A stretch of DNA of 64,000 bases from NCBI GenBank assembly GCA_046759185.1, contig JBHIBO010000001.1:138925-202924 (forward strand). The letters run 5' to 3'. The stretch comes from JAJISK01 sp046759185 (GTDB taxonomy: Archaea > Thermoplasmatota > Thermoplasmata > RBG-16-68-12 > JAJISG01). This document shows positions 1-9,089 of this stretch, piece after piece (the first letter of the stretch is position 1; each line of letters begins with the position of its first letter). The notes below the pieces were generated by a model that ran no database searches, had not been told where the DNA came from, and worked only from the letters and a program-made list of their open reading frames with translations. The translations under genes and the position numbers were made by a program.

Positions 1-94
1 TGAGGACCTCCTCCGCCACCTTGAAGGCCTTGCCGAGCAGGACCCCATGACCGTCGTGCAGTGGATCGAAGGTTCCCCCAAGAGCCACCTTCAT
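1..94 (-). CDS. coaD: Phosphopantetheine adenylyltransferase, 5' part only
   Basis: The minus strand reads from ATG at 94 to the window edge as an N-terminal nucleotidyltransferase segment starting MKVALGGTFDPLHDGHGVLL. The GGTFDPLHxGH signature binds ATP in this superfamily, and the sequence fits the archaeal type of phosphopantetheine adenylyltransferase, which makes dephospho-CoA from 4'-phosphopantetheine and ATP. Only 31 codons are visible. Another cytidylyltransferase-fold enzyme, such as an FAD synthase-like protein, remains possible. The gene is divergent from gar1. Confidence 0.75.
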   Translation of the reverse strand, partial: MKVALGGTFDPLHDGHGVLLGKAFKVAEEVL

Positions 95-272
95 CCTAGC
101 ATCCCTTCCGACAGCGGTCCTCGCGGCTTCGAGGCGGGAGCGCCCGCGGGGATGGCTCCAGGAGTCGGTACCGAAACGTTCTCATGTGTTATGCTCAGAT
201 TAGTAAAGCGTTTCGGAAACCTTAAGTACCTAGACCGGCGATGGTCGTTCATCTCCCCCACCGGAGGCACTC

Positions 273-503
273 ATGAGGAAGCTGGGCGCCATTAAAGACT
301 TCTCCTACCGGGGCGACCTGCTCGTCAAGGCGGGCTTCGCGCCGCCCCCCGATGCCGCGGTCTTCGATGCCCGGAAGCGCACCCTCGGGCGCGTCCTGCG
401 GGTCTTCGGGCCGGTCCGGGCGCCCTACGTCACGGTGAAGCCCGCACGAGAGCCCAAGCTCCCCCTTCTGGGGTCAGAGGTCTACGTAGAGGATTCAGCA
501 TGA
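273..503 (+). CDS. gar1: H/ACA RNA-protein complex component Gar1
   Basis: This 76-residue protein matches the small archaeal Gar1 beta-barrel, with a core of the type RVFGPVRAPYVTVKP. Gar1 works with Cbf5, Nop10 and L7Ae in H/ACA ribonucleoproteins that guide pseudouridine formation in rRNA. It lacks the glycine/arginine-rich tails of eukaryotic Gar1, as expected in archaea. Its stop overlaps the tfb start by ATGA, so the two genes are probably co-translated; a gar1-tfb pair is common in euryarchaea. A TATA-like CTTAAGTA lies at 221-228. A short in-frame-closed reading frame (ATG at 241, TGA at 274) ends on the gar1 start and could be a chance upstream ORF. Confidence 0.85.
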   Translation: MRKLGAIKDFSYRGDLLVKAGFAPPPDAAVFDARKRTLGRVLRVFGPVRAPYVTVKPAREPKLPLLGSEVYVEDSA

Positions 504-1435
504 AGCGAAGAAACGTGGAGCAGGTCGAGGAACCCATTCACTGTCCGGAGTGCGGAAGCGCGAACCTGGCCTACGATGAGACGCGCGGCGAACTGGTCTG
601 TCAAGAGTGCGGCCTGGTGATCGACGAGGGTATGATCGACCAGGGCCCCGAATGGCGGGCCTTTGACCTGGAGCAGGGTGAGAAGCGTGCCCGCACCGGT
701 GCCCCCATGACCTACACCATCCACGATAAGGGGCTCTCCACCACCATCGGCTGGAAGAACAAGGACTCGTATGGGAAGACGATCCCCACCAAGAACCGGG
801 CCCAGCTCTATCGGCTACGGAAGTGGCAGCGGCGGATTCGGGTCAGCAACGCGACGGAGCGGAACCTGGCCTTCGCCCTGAGTGAACTCGACCGGATGGC
901 CAGCGGCATGGGCCTCCCCCGGAACGTCCGGGAGACGGCGGCGATGATTTACCGGAAGGCCGTCAACAAGAACCTGATTCGCGGCCGCTCCATCGAGGGG
1001 GTCGTGGCGGCCTCCCTCTACGCAGCCTGCCGCCAGAACGGCGTGCCGCGGACGCTGGACGAAATCGCCAACGCCTCCCGTGTCACACGGAAGGAGATCG
1101 GCCGGACCTACCGGTTCATGACCCGGGAGTTGAAACTCAGACTCATGCCCACTCGGCCCCAGGACTACGTCTCCCGGTTCTGCAGCGAGCTCAAACTATC
1201 CGGGGAGGTCCAGTCTAAGGCGCTGGACATCTTGAAAGACGCCACGGAGAGGGAGCTCACCTCCGGCCGGGGGCCCACCGGTGTCGCCGCGGCCGCCATC
1301 TACATCGCCTCCATTCTCGGGAACGAGCGACGGACCCAGCGAGAGGTAGCCGACGTCGCCGGGGTGACGGAGGTCACGATTCGAAACCGCTACAAAGAGC
1401 TCACGGAGAAACTCAGCATCGACGTGGAGCTCTAG
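500..1435 (+). CDS. tfb: Transcription initiation factor IIB (TFB)
   Basis: The 311-residue protein has the full TFB layout. An N-terminal zinc ribbon has cysteines at about 15, 18, 34 and 37. A B-finger/linker follows (about 45-105), then two cyclin-fold repeats (about 115-210 and 215-311). The second repeat ends in a helix-turn-helix (about 275-305) that reads the BRE next to the TATA box. TFB recruits RNA polymerase to TBP-bound promoters, and all needed segments are present. It overlaps gar1 by 4 nt and faces cofC with only 2 nt between the stops. Confidence 0.97.
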   Translation: MKRRNVEQVEEPIHCPECGSANLAYDETRGELVCQECGLVIDEGMIDQGPEWRAFDLEQGEKRARTGAPMTYTIHDKGLSTTIGWKNKDSYGKTIPTKNRAQLYRLRKWQRRIRVSNATERNLAFALSELDRMASGMGLPRNVRETAAMIYRKAVNKNLIRGRSIEGVVAASLYAACRQNGVPRTLDEIANASRVTRKEIGRTYRFMTRELKLRLMPTRPQDYVSRFCSELKLSGEVQSKALDILKDATERELTSGRGPTGVAAAAIYIASILGNERRTQREVADVAGVTEVTIRNRYKELTEKLSIDVEL

Positions 1436-1437
1436 GC

Positions 1438-2100
1438 TCAAAAGAACGGGCGGAATCGGTCGAGAAGCTCCATATCCTCCAACAGGTCCCGCGTCTTGCT
1501 GGGCCGTTCCACTAGGAAAAGGCGCGCCAAGTCCTTGGGCGTGTCGATGTCTAGCCCGCCCTGCAACAGGTCCACGACCTGGGTTGGGACATCCCTGCGC
1601 ATCGCCTCTTCCAGGTGGGCCAGATGATCGTCGTCCTCGAACCGGGGTTCGATGACGCCCGGAGGGGAGGTGACCAGGATGGAGGTCCCCGGTCCGATCG
1701 TGGACGGGACGACCAGGACGGAAGGTTCCTTGCGGACGCGCCCCAGGAGGTAGCTCAGGTCTTCGGCTGTTAGGAGCGGGAGGTCGCTGGGAAGGGAGGC
1801 GAGGATGTCGCCACCCCGGTCCCGCGAGAACTGTACCCCGTGGCGAAAAGCGGTGTCCATGTCGTGGGGGTCGGTCTCCTTGATGGGAACGAGGCCCCGC
1901 TCCTTCGCTCGCTCCAGCACTTCATCCTCCGGGCTGATGACGGCGATCTGGCTCAGCTCCGGGCAGCCCAGGGCCGCGCTGGTTACGTCCTCGAACATGG
2001 CCTTTGTGAGGGCCCGCTGCTCTCCCACGTTGAGCACCGAAGCCAGCTTCGGCTTCGTCTCATGAAAACTCTTCAGAATGATCGCGCCCACCGCCGTCAT
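1438..2100 (-). CDS. cofC: 2-phospho-L-lactate guanylyltransferase CofC
   Basis: The 220-residue nucleotidyltransferase fits CofC, which activates 2-phospho-L-lactate (or a related phospho-acid) with GTP in coenzyme F420 synthesis. Supporting segments are a basic N-terminal region (KPKLASVL), a central DMDTAFRHG motif and SLPSDLPLLTAEDL, which carries the metal-binding aspartates. F420 use is consistent with the split-barrel protein encoded next on the same strand. The reading frame starts with ATG at 2100 and the stop lies 2 nt from the tfb stop. Confidence 0.88.
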   Translation of the reverse strand: MTAVGAIILKSFHETKPKLASVLNVGEQRALTKAMFEDVTSAALGCPELSQIAVISPEDEVLERAKERGLVPIKETDPHDMDTAFRHGVQFSRDRGGDILASLPSDLPLLTAEDLSYLLGRVRKEPSVLVVPSTIGPGTSILVTSPPGVIEPRFEDDDHLAHLEEAMRRDVPTQVVDLLQGGLDIDTPKDLARLFLVERPSKTRDLLEDMELLDRFRPFF

Positions 2101-2186
2101 CTATGCCTCCTCCGGTCCAGCCTCCTCAACGAGGACCGGGGGATAACGCGGGTCAGGTTTCTTAACGCATCGCCGCCCGACCGGCA

Positions 2187-2579
2187 TCAAGACTCCCCCA
2201 GATCTTGAACGCGGACGGGGTCGATTCGCACCAAGGTACCCCCGACTTCCTCGTCGGGACGATCGGGATACTTCGCGATCATCGCCTCCCAGACGGCATC
2301 TCTCTCTCGCTTACCTTGCACCCACTGGGCCAACCCCTGCACGACGAAACCCTGAAGGTTCCCGTCCTCCAAGGTGTCGACGAGGGCTGCGATTCGGCGG
2401 TTGGCATGGAGGTGTGCCGCCTGCTGGGACGTCGTGGCAGGTGCGAAATAGAGGGAGGCCCCGTCGAAGTAGAACCGGACCAGGGCCATGAACGGGTCGC
2501 CTTGGGGGGAAATAGTGGCCACTCGGAGGACGCGAGCCTGGTCGAGGATGCTTACATGCTTGGCGGTCCACGTTGCCAT
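2187..2579 (-). CDS. Pyridoxamine 5'-phosphate oxidase-like split-barrel protein
   Basis: From ATG at 2579 this is a 130-residue protein of the flavin/F420-binding split-barrel superfamily (RVATISPQGDPFMALVRFYFDG...). Such proteins bind FMN, F420 or heme and often act as reductases of unknown substrate. A longer reading frame starts at 2717, but a TATA-like TATATTTATC (2603-2612) sits about 26 bp upstream of 2579, so the shorter, leaderless form is preferred. It lies beside cofC, so an F420-dependent role is reasonable inference. The substrate cannot be named. Confidence 0.75.
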   Translation of the reverse strand: MATWTAKHVSILDQARVLRVATISPQGDPFMALVRFYFDGASLYFAPATTSQQAAHLHANRRIAALVDTLEDGNLQGFVVQGLAQWVQGKRERDAVWEAMIAKYPDRPDEEVGGTLVRIDPVRVQDLGES

Positions 2580-2602
2580 GGGCCCCCGCTCAACCTTCCC
2601 GC

Positions 2603-2644
2603 GATAAATATAGCTAAGGGCAAGGGCCTGAAAGCACCTATTTA
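2603..2644. promoter_or_regulatory. Divergent TATA pair between split-barrel gene and aminotransferase
   Basis: Minus-strand TATA box TATATTTATC (2603-2612) is centred about 27 bp from the ATG at 2579. Plus-strand box TATTTA (2639-2644) is centred 26.5 bp from the ATG at 2668. Both spacings predict transcripts that begin at, or within a few nucleotides of, the start codon. Confidence 0.7.
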
Positions 2645-2667
2645 GACCACCCCACCTTGGCCGGCGC

Positions 2668-3870
2668 ATGGCACCACCGCGGGAGGAGGGAGCCCACGCC
2701 TTCGCCATCGACGACACGCGGGTTTCCGACCGGGTTCAGCACTTTCCCGAGTCGGTGATTCGGGAAATGACCCGCCTCGCCAACCGCCACGGCGCGATCA
2801 ATCTCTCCCAGGGGTTCCCCGATTTTGACCCGCCGGAGGAGATCCTCGAGGCCGCCCAGCGAGCCCTTACCGATGGATACAACCAGTACGCCACGACGTG
2901 GGGGGCCGAGGCGTTCCGGCGGGCGATTGCGGACAGCGCCCGTCGTTTCCAGGGCCTCCAGGTGGACCCCGATGCCCACGTCGTCGTCACGTGCGGGGCC
3001 ACGGAGGCGATGATGGCCGCGATGCTCTCCCTCATCGACCCGGGGGAGGAGGTGGTGGTCCTGGAGCCCTTCTACGAGAACTACGGGCCCGACGCCGCCG
3101 TCTCTGGCGCCCGCCCTGTCTTCGTGCCCCTAGAATGGCCCTCCTACCAACTCGACGAGGAGGCCCTAAAGGCAGCCTTCGGTCGTGAGACGAAGGCGCT
3201 CATCCTCAACACGCCCAACAACCCCACGGGACGGGTGTTTGACAAGAGGACCCTCCGGCTGGTCGCTGACCTGTGCGCCGACCACAATGTCGTGTGTGTG
3301 ACCGACGAGATCTACGAGCACATCGTGTACGACGGGCACCGCCACGTTAGCATCGCGACGCTGGGGGACATGTGGGAGCGCACGATCACCATCAGCGGCC
3401 TCTCCAAGACCTTCAGCGTCACGGGCTGGCGCTTGGGGTATGCCATCTCCCCCCGTACACTGACACAGGCCATGAAACGGACCCATGACTTTCTCACCGT
3501 AGGGGCCCCCCACCCCCTACAGGTCGCCGGGGCCTACGCGTTGGGGATGGGGGACGCCTATTTCGAGGCCCTGAGGGAGGACTACGCAGAACGGCGCACG
3601 GTCCTTTATGACACCCTCACGGCCATCGGATTCGAGTGCGCGAAGCCCGAGGGCTCGTATTACATCATGGCGGACATCCGTCCGTTGACCGACAAAGACG
3701 ATGTGGCCTTTTGTCGACTCTTGGTCGAGGAGGTGGGGGTGGCCGTGGTCCCGGGCAGCAGCTTCTATGCCGACCGGAGTCGTGGTCGGTCCTTCGTCCG
3801 CTTCGCCTTCCCCAAGCAGGTCGAGACGCTCCGCGAAGCGACACGGCGGCTCGAGAAGGTGGCCGTATGA
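2668..3870 (+). CDS. Class I/II pyridoxal-phosphate aminotransferase
   Basis: The 400-residue protein is a fold-type I aminotransferase. It has the N-terminal INLSQGFPDFDPP segment, the NTPNNPTGRV motif, the TDEIYEHIVYDG motif and the PLP-lysine region SGLSKTFSVTGWRLGY, where the lysine forms the Schiff base. A C-terminal FVRFAF motif carries the carboxylate-binding arginine. The closest families are aspartate, kynurenine-type or methionine-salvage aminotransferases; the substrate is not clear from sequence. The stop overlaps the start of the amidohydrolase, so the two are probably an operon. Confidence 0.88.
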   Translation: MAPPREEGAHAFAIDDTRVSDRVQHFPESVIREMTRLANRHGAINLSQGFPDFDPPEEILEAAQRALTDGYNQYATTWGAEAFRRAIADSARRFQGLQVDPDAHVVVTCGATEAMMAAMLSLIDPGEEVVVLEPFYENYGPDAAVSGARPVFVPLEWPSYQLDEEALKAAFGRETKALILNTPNNPTGRVFDKRTLRLVADLCADHNVVCVTDEIYEHIVYDGHRHVSIATLGDMWERTITISGLSKTFSVTGWRLGYAISPRTLTQAMKRTHDFLTVGAPHPLQVAGAYALGMGDAYFEALREDYAERRTVLYDTLTAIGFECAKPEGSYYIMADIRPLTDKDDVAFCRLLVEEVGVAVVPGSSFYADRSRGRSFVRFAFPKQVETLREATRRLEKVAV

Positions 3871-5402
3871 GGATGACGGCCGACCTCATCCTCGTTGGGG
3901 GGCGGCTCCTGACGGGGTCGGAGGAGGCCCCGGAGGCCGAGGCCATCGCCTTGGGGGGCGGCCACATCCTGGCTGTGGGCAAGGCCCCGGAGGCTCTCGG
4001 ATACGAAGGTCCCAGCACGCGGATCCTGGACCTGGGGGGCCGCCTCGTCCTCCCAGGCTTCAACGACTGCCATGCCCACCTCGCGTCCTACGGGGCCCGG
4101 ATCGCCTCCGTGGATCTGGCAGCGGCCGCGTCCGTGGACGAGGTGAAGGCCCTCATCGCCGAGCAGGTTCGCGGGACACCCAGCGGCCAATGGCTCCTTG
4201 GGCACAACTGGGACGAGAGTAAGTGGCCGGTTCGCCGCTATCCGCGGAAGGAGGACCTGGACCCGGTCGCCCCCGACCACCCGGTGGCCCTCTCGCGGGT
4301 CGACACCCACATGGCCGTGGCCAACTCCGAGGCCCTCCGCCGACTCTCCCTCGAGGGCGTGGAAGGCGCGGAGCGCGACGCAGCGGGGGAACCAACAGGC
4401 GTGCTCAAGGAGCAGGCCATGGAAATCCTCCGGGAGGCAACACGACCGAACGCCGCCACGATCCAAGAAGGGCTCAAGGCCATCATTCGGGACGGCTACC
4501 GTCTCGGGATCACCTCGGTCTCGGAAACCGTCAGCCCGGCCGGCATCTCCGCCTACCTGGCCCTACAACGAGCAGGGGAACTCGCCCTCCGGGTGAATCT
4601 CATGCCTCGGGCAGAGGGCCTTCCCGCGCTCCTGGAGGGGGGTCTCGGGACGGGGGTCGGGGGTGGCCTTCTCCGGTTGGGTCCCCTGAAGGCCTTCTTC
4701 GACGGATCCCTGGGGGCCCGGACGGCCGCCCTGGCGGAGGATTTCTCGGACGAGCCTGGGAACCGGGGCATGCTGATCTACGCGGAGGACGAGGCCGCCG
4801 CCCTCGTGCGGAACGCGAGAGAGGGGGGCTTCCAGCTCGCCCTGCACGCCATCGGCGATCGTGGCATCCAGGCGGCCATCCGTCACCTCGCCAAGGAGGG
4901 TGGTGAGGGGTTCCGCCATCGCATCGAACACCTGGAGCTTCCGACCGAGGCGAATCTCAAAGAGGCCCGCCGGCTGGGTCTCATCGCCTCCATGCAGCCC
5001 AACTTCATCGGTCAGTGGAGCCGGCCCGGGGACATGTACGAGGATCGACTCGGGCGAGAGCGCTTGGAGGGGAACAATCCCTTTCGCCGGGTCCTGGAGA
5101 AGGGCATCCCCCTGGCCTTTGGGTCGGACAACATGCCCCTCTCCCCCCTCTACGGGATTCACTGGGCGGTCAACGCCCCCTTCGAGGACCAGCGGCTCTC
5201 GGTGGAGGAGGCCCTCCGTGCGTACACCTTAGGCTCCGCGTACGCCAGCGGGGAAGAGGCAGTCAAGGGCTCCCTGGAACCCGGCAAGCTGGCCGATTTG
5301 GTGGTGCTGGAGAAGGATCCGCGGGAGCACCCGGAGGCGATTCGAGACATCCCCGTGCACGCCACCATCTTCGACGGACGCGTGGTGTACCAGGCGGCCT
5401 AA
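3867..5402 (+). CDS. Amidohydrolase family 3 (YtcJ-like) metal-dependent hydrolase
   Basis: From ATG at 3867, overlapping the aminotransferase stop as ATGA, this encodes 511 residues. It has the metal-dependent hydrolase layout of amidohydrolase family 3: DCHAHLASYG near residue 65 (HxH metal ligands), HNWDESKWP, HAIGDRG near residue 330, a histidine in HRIEHLEL and GSDNMPLSPL near the end. Members cleave amides or formamides, but few substrates are known. A longer in-frame reading frame begins at 3636 inside the upstream gene and is not credible as a start. The pairing with an aminotransferase suggests amino-acid-derived substrates (inference). Confidence 0.85.
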   Translation: MRMTADLILVGGRLLTGSEEAPEAEAIALGGGHILAVGKAPEALGYEGPSTRILDLGGRLVLPGFNDCHAHLASYGARIASVDLAAAASVDEVKALIAEQVRGTPSGQWLLGHNWDESKWPVRRYPRKEDLDPVAPDHPVALSRVDTHMAVANSEALRRLSLEGVEGAERDAAGEPTGVLKEQAMEILREATRPNAATIQEGLKAIIRDGYRLGITSVSETVSPAGISAYLALQRAGELALRVNLMPRAEGLPALLEGGLGTGVGGGLLRLGPLKAFFDGSLGARTAALAEDFSDEPGNRGMLIYAEDEAAALVRNAREGGFQLALHAIGDRGIQAAIRHLAKEGGEGFRHRIEHLELPTEANLKEARRLGLIASMQPNFIGQWSRPGDMYEDRLGRERLEGNNPFRRVLEKGIPLAFGSDNMPLSPLYGIHWAVNAPFEDQRLSVEEALRAYTLGSAYASGEEAVKGSLEPGKLADLVVLEKDPREHPEAIRDIPVHATIFDGRVVYQAA

Positions 5403-5422
5403 GCCTGGGGCATGTATTACAC

Positions 5423-6475
5423 TCAAGGCCGGACGCGCTGGAGGCGGAGGTATCCCACCTCCTCCCCCGTCCGACCGAGGAGGATCTCCTTTCGTACGCC
5501 ATGAGCTAGGCGCACGGCTCGACTCACCTCCGGCCAGGTCCCCGTGAATGCCTCCGGGAGGGCATGGATGAGGTACTTCGCATGGCCGGCATCGGGGTCG
5601 CCCTCGTACCCGCGGAAGTGGGCTCCGTACTTGAAGCCGGTCTTGACCAGGATGCCCCGGTCCTTCAGGTCCTCGTATACGCGTATCCGGAGCCGGAAAT
5701 CGGGTTGGATTCGAACGGCCTCTCGCAAGAGGGTGGCGAGCCCGATCTTCCGACCTGTCTGGGCCCGCCGGACGGTGAGGGCCCCCCGCTTGGCGAGGTA
5801 TAGGGTCTCCAAGAGGGACAGCTGCAGGCGCTCCCCCAGCATCTTCCCGTAGAAGCCCCGCTCATACAGTCCGCGGGCGTCGTCGGTATCCACCACGAGT
5901 GATCGGTCGTTGAGGAACAGGGCTTCGGCCTGGATGTCCGACAGGTCGTCCTTCAGTCTGCCCCGAGGCGAGGCCTTGGAGACGTGGTAGTACGTGATGT
6001 CGCTCTCCTCATCTACGACGGCCAGGAGCAGTTTCTTGCGGACCCGGGCCACCCGGGCGAGGTGGCCCTCCAGCTCTTTGAGGTCAAAGAGGCTGCGCTC
6101 CGAGAGGGCGAGTACCCAGTAACGGGTGGGAGCCTTGTCCGGTCCCGCGCCCCGGGGGAAGACACGGAAGTCCAGCGGGGGCACCCCCGCCTTGACGACG
6201 TACCCGCGCTGCCGGAGGTCTCGGTAGACGAGGTACCGGATCTCGAAGTTCGGGAGGGCGGCGTCCCCTTGCCGGAAGAGGTTCTTGATCCCCAGCTTGC
6301 GGCCCGCACGGGTGACATCAAGTTTCCCCGTCTCGCTCAGGTAGGCCGCCTCGACGAGATCGAGTTCCAAACCGCCTCCAGGAAGGGGGTTTCCGAAGTA
6401 GCCCCGGTTGTAGAGGCGGCTCCCGTCGCCCTCATCGGCCACGAGGACCTTCCCTTCGATGAGCCTTCCAGGCAT
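5423..6475 (-). CDS. endA: tRNA-splicing endonuclease EndA, two-repeat form
   Basis: The 350-residue protein holds two tandem EndA-like repeats, as in archaea with the homodimeric two-repeat enzyme. The second repeat keeps the catalytic triad: tyrosine near 290 in FRGYEG, histidine near 298 in HAKYLIH and lysine near 329 in RKEILL. The first repeat has phenylalanine and threonine at the equivalent places and is presumably structural. The enzyme cuts bulge-helix-bulge introns from tRNA precursors. A likely substrate in this window is the intron-bearing tRNA-Val at 54247-54353. Confidence 0.92.
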   Translation of the reverse strand: MPGRLIEGKVLVADEGDGSRLYNRGYFGNPLPGGGLELDLVEAAYLSETGKLDVTRAGRKLGIKNLFRQGDAALPNFEIRYLVYRDLRQRGYVVKAGVPPLDFRVFPRGAGPDKAPTRYWVLALSERSLFDLKELEGHLARVARVRKKLLLAVVDEESDITYYHVSKASPRGRLKDDLSDIQAEALFLNDRSLVVDTDDARGLYERGFYGKMLGERLQLSLLETLYLAKRGALTVRRAQTGRKIGLATLLREAVRIQPDFRLRIRVYEDLKDRGILVKTGFKYGAHFRGYEGDPDAGHAKYLIHALPEAFTGTWPEVSRAVRLAHGVRKEILLGRTGEEVGYLRLQRVRP

Positions 6476-6602
6476 ACGTGAGCGGGAAGGCCGCTGGATG
6501 CTATAAGGCCGTCCGCTACGTCGCCTCCGGTGGCGCGGATGGTGGGACAGGCCCCGTGAAAACCCGGGTTTCTTTATATAGAAGGTTATTTATAGTCAAA
6601 CC

Positions 6603-7541
6603 GTGGACCGGGCCCAACTTCTCGCGGAGGCGCGTGATCTCCTCTCCCACACGGGTTTCTTCGTTAGCGAACAACATTGGAGCCGGGGCCTGAGCTTTGA
6701 CCTCGCCGCCCGCCGCGACGAGGTTCTCCTGTTGGTCAAGGTTCTCCTGAACGTCGACGCCCTGGGCCGGGACACCGCACTTGAGCTGAAAGCCATTGCC
6801 TACAGCCTGGGCGCGGCCACGCTCTTGGTGGGGGTCAAGACCAGCAGCGGAGCCCTCCAAGAGGGCGTCGTCTACTCGCGATTCGGCATCCCCATCGCCT
6901 CCCCGAAGACGCTGCAGGAGTTCTTGGAGGAGGGCATCCCTCCCTTCATCTTCTCGGCTCCCGGGGGACTCTACGTCCGGCTCAACGCAGGGGCGCTCCG
7001 ACGCATCCGCGAGGAGCTGGGCATATCCCTAGGTCAGATGGCCGAGGTGGCCCACGTCTCACGACGCACGATCCAGATGTATCTGGAGGGGATGAGCGCC
7101 ACCGTCGAAGCGGCCTCCCGCCTGGAGGAGTTTCTGAACGAGCCCCTCGTGGTTCCCCTGGACCCCTTCGGTTTCCCCGACGAAGCGGAGGGCCGATCGG
7201 GCACGCCTTCCCCCGCCAAGGACTTTCACGGAACCATTCGCCGGCTTCTCACCAAACTGGGATACGACGTGTTCCTCACCCATCGGTCCCCCTTCGACGC
7301 CATCACGAAGGACGAAGCCATCCTGTTCCTGGCGGTGATGGAGAAGCAGGAGCGCGCGCTCCGTCGGAAGGCCGTGGTCGTGGCCAACCTGTCCAAGATC
7401 GTGGAGAAACAGCCCATCATGTTCGTCGCTCGGCGCGAGGAAAAGCACCTGCGCGGCGTCCCCATCATCGACGCCAGGGAGCTCCGGAAGCTCCGGGAGC
7501 GTGGGGAGATGGTGGAGCTGGTTGAGGAACGAAAGGGGTAG
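6603..7541 (+). CDS. Archaeal HTH-type transcriptional regulator (XRE-type HTH in middle)
   Basis: The 312-residue protein resembles the conserved archaeal putative HTH regulators. An N-terminal alpha/beta domain (about 1-125) has a restriction-endonuclease-like look. It is followed by an XRE/Cro-type helix-turn-helix at about 137-175 (RIREELGISLGQMAEVAHVS) and a C-terminal domain to residue 312. The start is GTG at 6603; a strong TTTATATA box at 6573-6580 is centred 26.5 bp upstream, so the message is probably leaderless. A second AT-rich run (6586-6594) follows. The regulated genes are unknown. Confidence 0.8.
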   Translation: MDRAQLLAEARDLLSHTGFFVSEQHWSRGLSFDLAARRDEVLLLVKVLLNVDALGRDTALELKAIAYSLGAATLLVGVKTSSGALQEGVVYSRFGIPIASPKTLQEFLEEGIPPFIFSAPGGLYVRLNAGALRRIREELGISLGQMAEVAHVSRRTIQMYLEGMSATVEAASRLEEFLNEPLVVPLDPFGFPDEAEGRSGTPSPAKDFHGTIRRLLTKLGYDVFLTHRSPFDAITKDEAILFLAVMEKQERALRRKAVVVANLSKIVEKQPIMFVARREEKHLRGVPIIDARELRKLRERGEMVELVEERKG

Positions 7542-7584
7542 GCCCTCGGGGCCTCGACGACACATCGGCGAGGCGCCCCCTCAC

Positions 7585-8643
7585 CTAGGATCGGGCCGCC
7601 GCCACCTTGCGGCGCGGCCGTTTCTTTTGCCTCTTCGCGGATGAGGTTGACTTCGGCCCTTTCTTCTGTCTCTTGATCGCTAGGGGAGGCTTCGGACTTT
7701 TCTTGGTCGACTTGGGGGGCGTCTTCTTCTTCGGAATGGCGGACTTCTTGAAGAGGAAGTAGAGGCGGGACGGTTGCTCGCCGCGCCCACGCAGGGCCAA
7801 GGCCCGGATGTGGGAGTACACCCGCGTCCCGTTGGATTTCGTGAAGAAGGCCTTCAACCCATCGGACATCTCCCCATTCACGAGGGGCTCCTTGCCGACG
7901 AAGTCCATCTCCGCCAGCAGCCGCCCCCGATTGTCCTTGGGCTTCAGCACACGCGCCCAAGGCTTCCCGCGGAGCTGGTCCTCCTTCCACCCGAGGAACT
8001 TGGCGCTGGGAGGGGACAGCCCCCGGACGCGCATCTCCCCATCCACCTTCACGGCCGCGTCGGCCAGGTTCTCTGCCAGGTCCTCCAGCTTCCGGAAGAC
8101 CCGATGGGACTCCTCCTGCAGTTGGGCGTTCTCCACGGCCGTGGCGACCTGATTCCCGATGCCGGCGACCACGTTGATTTCCTTGCTCGTGAAGTAGTGG
8201 CGGGAGGTTGTGCTGTCCAGGGTCATCAGCCCCAGGGCCTTCCCCTTGTACACGAGGGGAACGAGGAGCATGGACTTGAGCTGCCAGGCCCGGATGATCT
8301 TCTGGGGCAACAGATCCTCCTGCGGCAGGTCTCGGACGACGGAGGGGAGTTTCTGCGTGATGACCTTGTTCACGAGTTTGGGGACTTCGGCGTGGCTGAT
8401 CTGACGCTCCATCAGGAGCGCGGCAAAGGCGTCCCGGGGGCAGTACGACTCCGCCGGTATGAGGACCTGGTTCCGGGCATCATCGAGGAAGATCGCGGCC
8501 CGATCCACCTTGACGAGCTGCGGGGAGATGCGCACGACGGTCCTCAACACCTCCGACAGGTCGGAGAGGTTGCTCACCATCTCGGAGACTCCGATGAGGG
8601 CCGCCAGAATCTGGGTCTCGCCGAGATTCCTCTCGTCGAACAT
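7585..8643 (-). CDS. GAF and PAS domain protein with lysine-rich tail
   Basis: The 352-residue protein has an N-terminal GAF domain (about 10-165), a coiled linker and a PAS-like domain (about 185-290). A tail of some 55 residues (about 298-352) is made mainly of Lys, Arg, Pro, Ser and Ala. There is no histidine kinase or output enzyme domain. The tail resembles histone H1-like or nucleic-acid-binding basic tails. The GAF and PAS parts would sense a small molecule or redox state in the cytoplasm. A TATA-like element is at 8655-8661. Function is unknown. Confidence 0.7.
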   Translation of the reverse strand: MFDERNLGETQILAALIGVSEMVSNLSDLSEVLRTVVRISPQLVKVDRAAIFLDDARNQVLIPAESYCPRDAFAALLMERQISHAEVPKLVNKVITQKLPSVVRDLPQEDLLPQKIIRAWQLKSMLLVPLVYKGKALGLMTLDSTTSRHYFTSKEINVVAGIGNQVATAVENAQLQEESHRVFRKLEDLAENLADAAVKVDGEMRVRGLSPPSAKFLGWKEDQLRGKPWARVLKPKDNRGRLLAEMDFVGKEPLVNGEMSDGLKAFFTKSNGTRVYSHIRALALRGRGEQPSRLYFLFKKSAIPKKKTPPKSTKKSPKPPLAIKRQKKGPKSTSSAKRQKKRPRRKVAAARS

Positions 8644-8789
8644 GGGACGACAATTTATGCCTGGCCCGTGTGGAAAAAGCTTTCGTGGTGGTTATCAGGG
8701 GTGGCCAGGGGAGTCCCTGGCCCAGGCACGCGGCGCACGGAGGCGGCAGGAAAAACCCTTTAGGAAACGGCGGCTAGCTTCCGGGGACC

Positions 8790-9089
8790 ATGGACGCCGT
8801 GTTCCTGTTTCCCAAGGAGGCAACCGGCCGGAGCCGGGAGATCCTGGAGGACGACCTCATCAGTCGCCAGAGCGTGACCCTGCGCGATGCCCGCTCCCTC
8901 GGGCTCAGACAGGACGGGACGCTGGTGTTTTTACAGGGGGCTGCACGTGCCGTGGAGAGGTTTGAGACCCTCGCGGGAGATGCGGCAGAGCGGGTCGCAG
9001 AGGAAGAGGCCTCCTCGTTGCGGGCCATCCTGCAGAAGGAGGAGGAGGATGCAGCCGAAGGCGTGGGCCTCCTCTTTGGAGGGACGTAG
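8790..9089 (+). CDS. Hypothetical protein, 99 residues, acidic C-terminus
   Basis: I do not recognise this family. The protein has a beta-rich start (MDAVFLFPKEATG), a middle with DLISRQSVTLRDARSLGL and an acidic helical C-terminal half. No cysteines or membrane segment are seen. The start is supported by a TATA-like CCTTTAGG at 8757-8764, centred about 29 bp upstream of ATG 8790. It stands between divergent GAF/PAS and the CPBP protease gene. Confidence 0.6.
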   Translation: MDAVFLFPKEATGRSREILEDDLISRQSVTLRDARSLGLRQDGTLVFLQGAARAVERFETLAGDAAERVAEEEASSLRAILQKEEEDAAEGVGLLFGGT

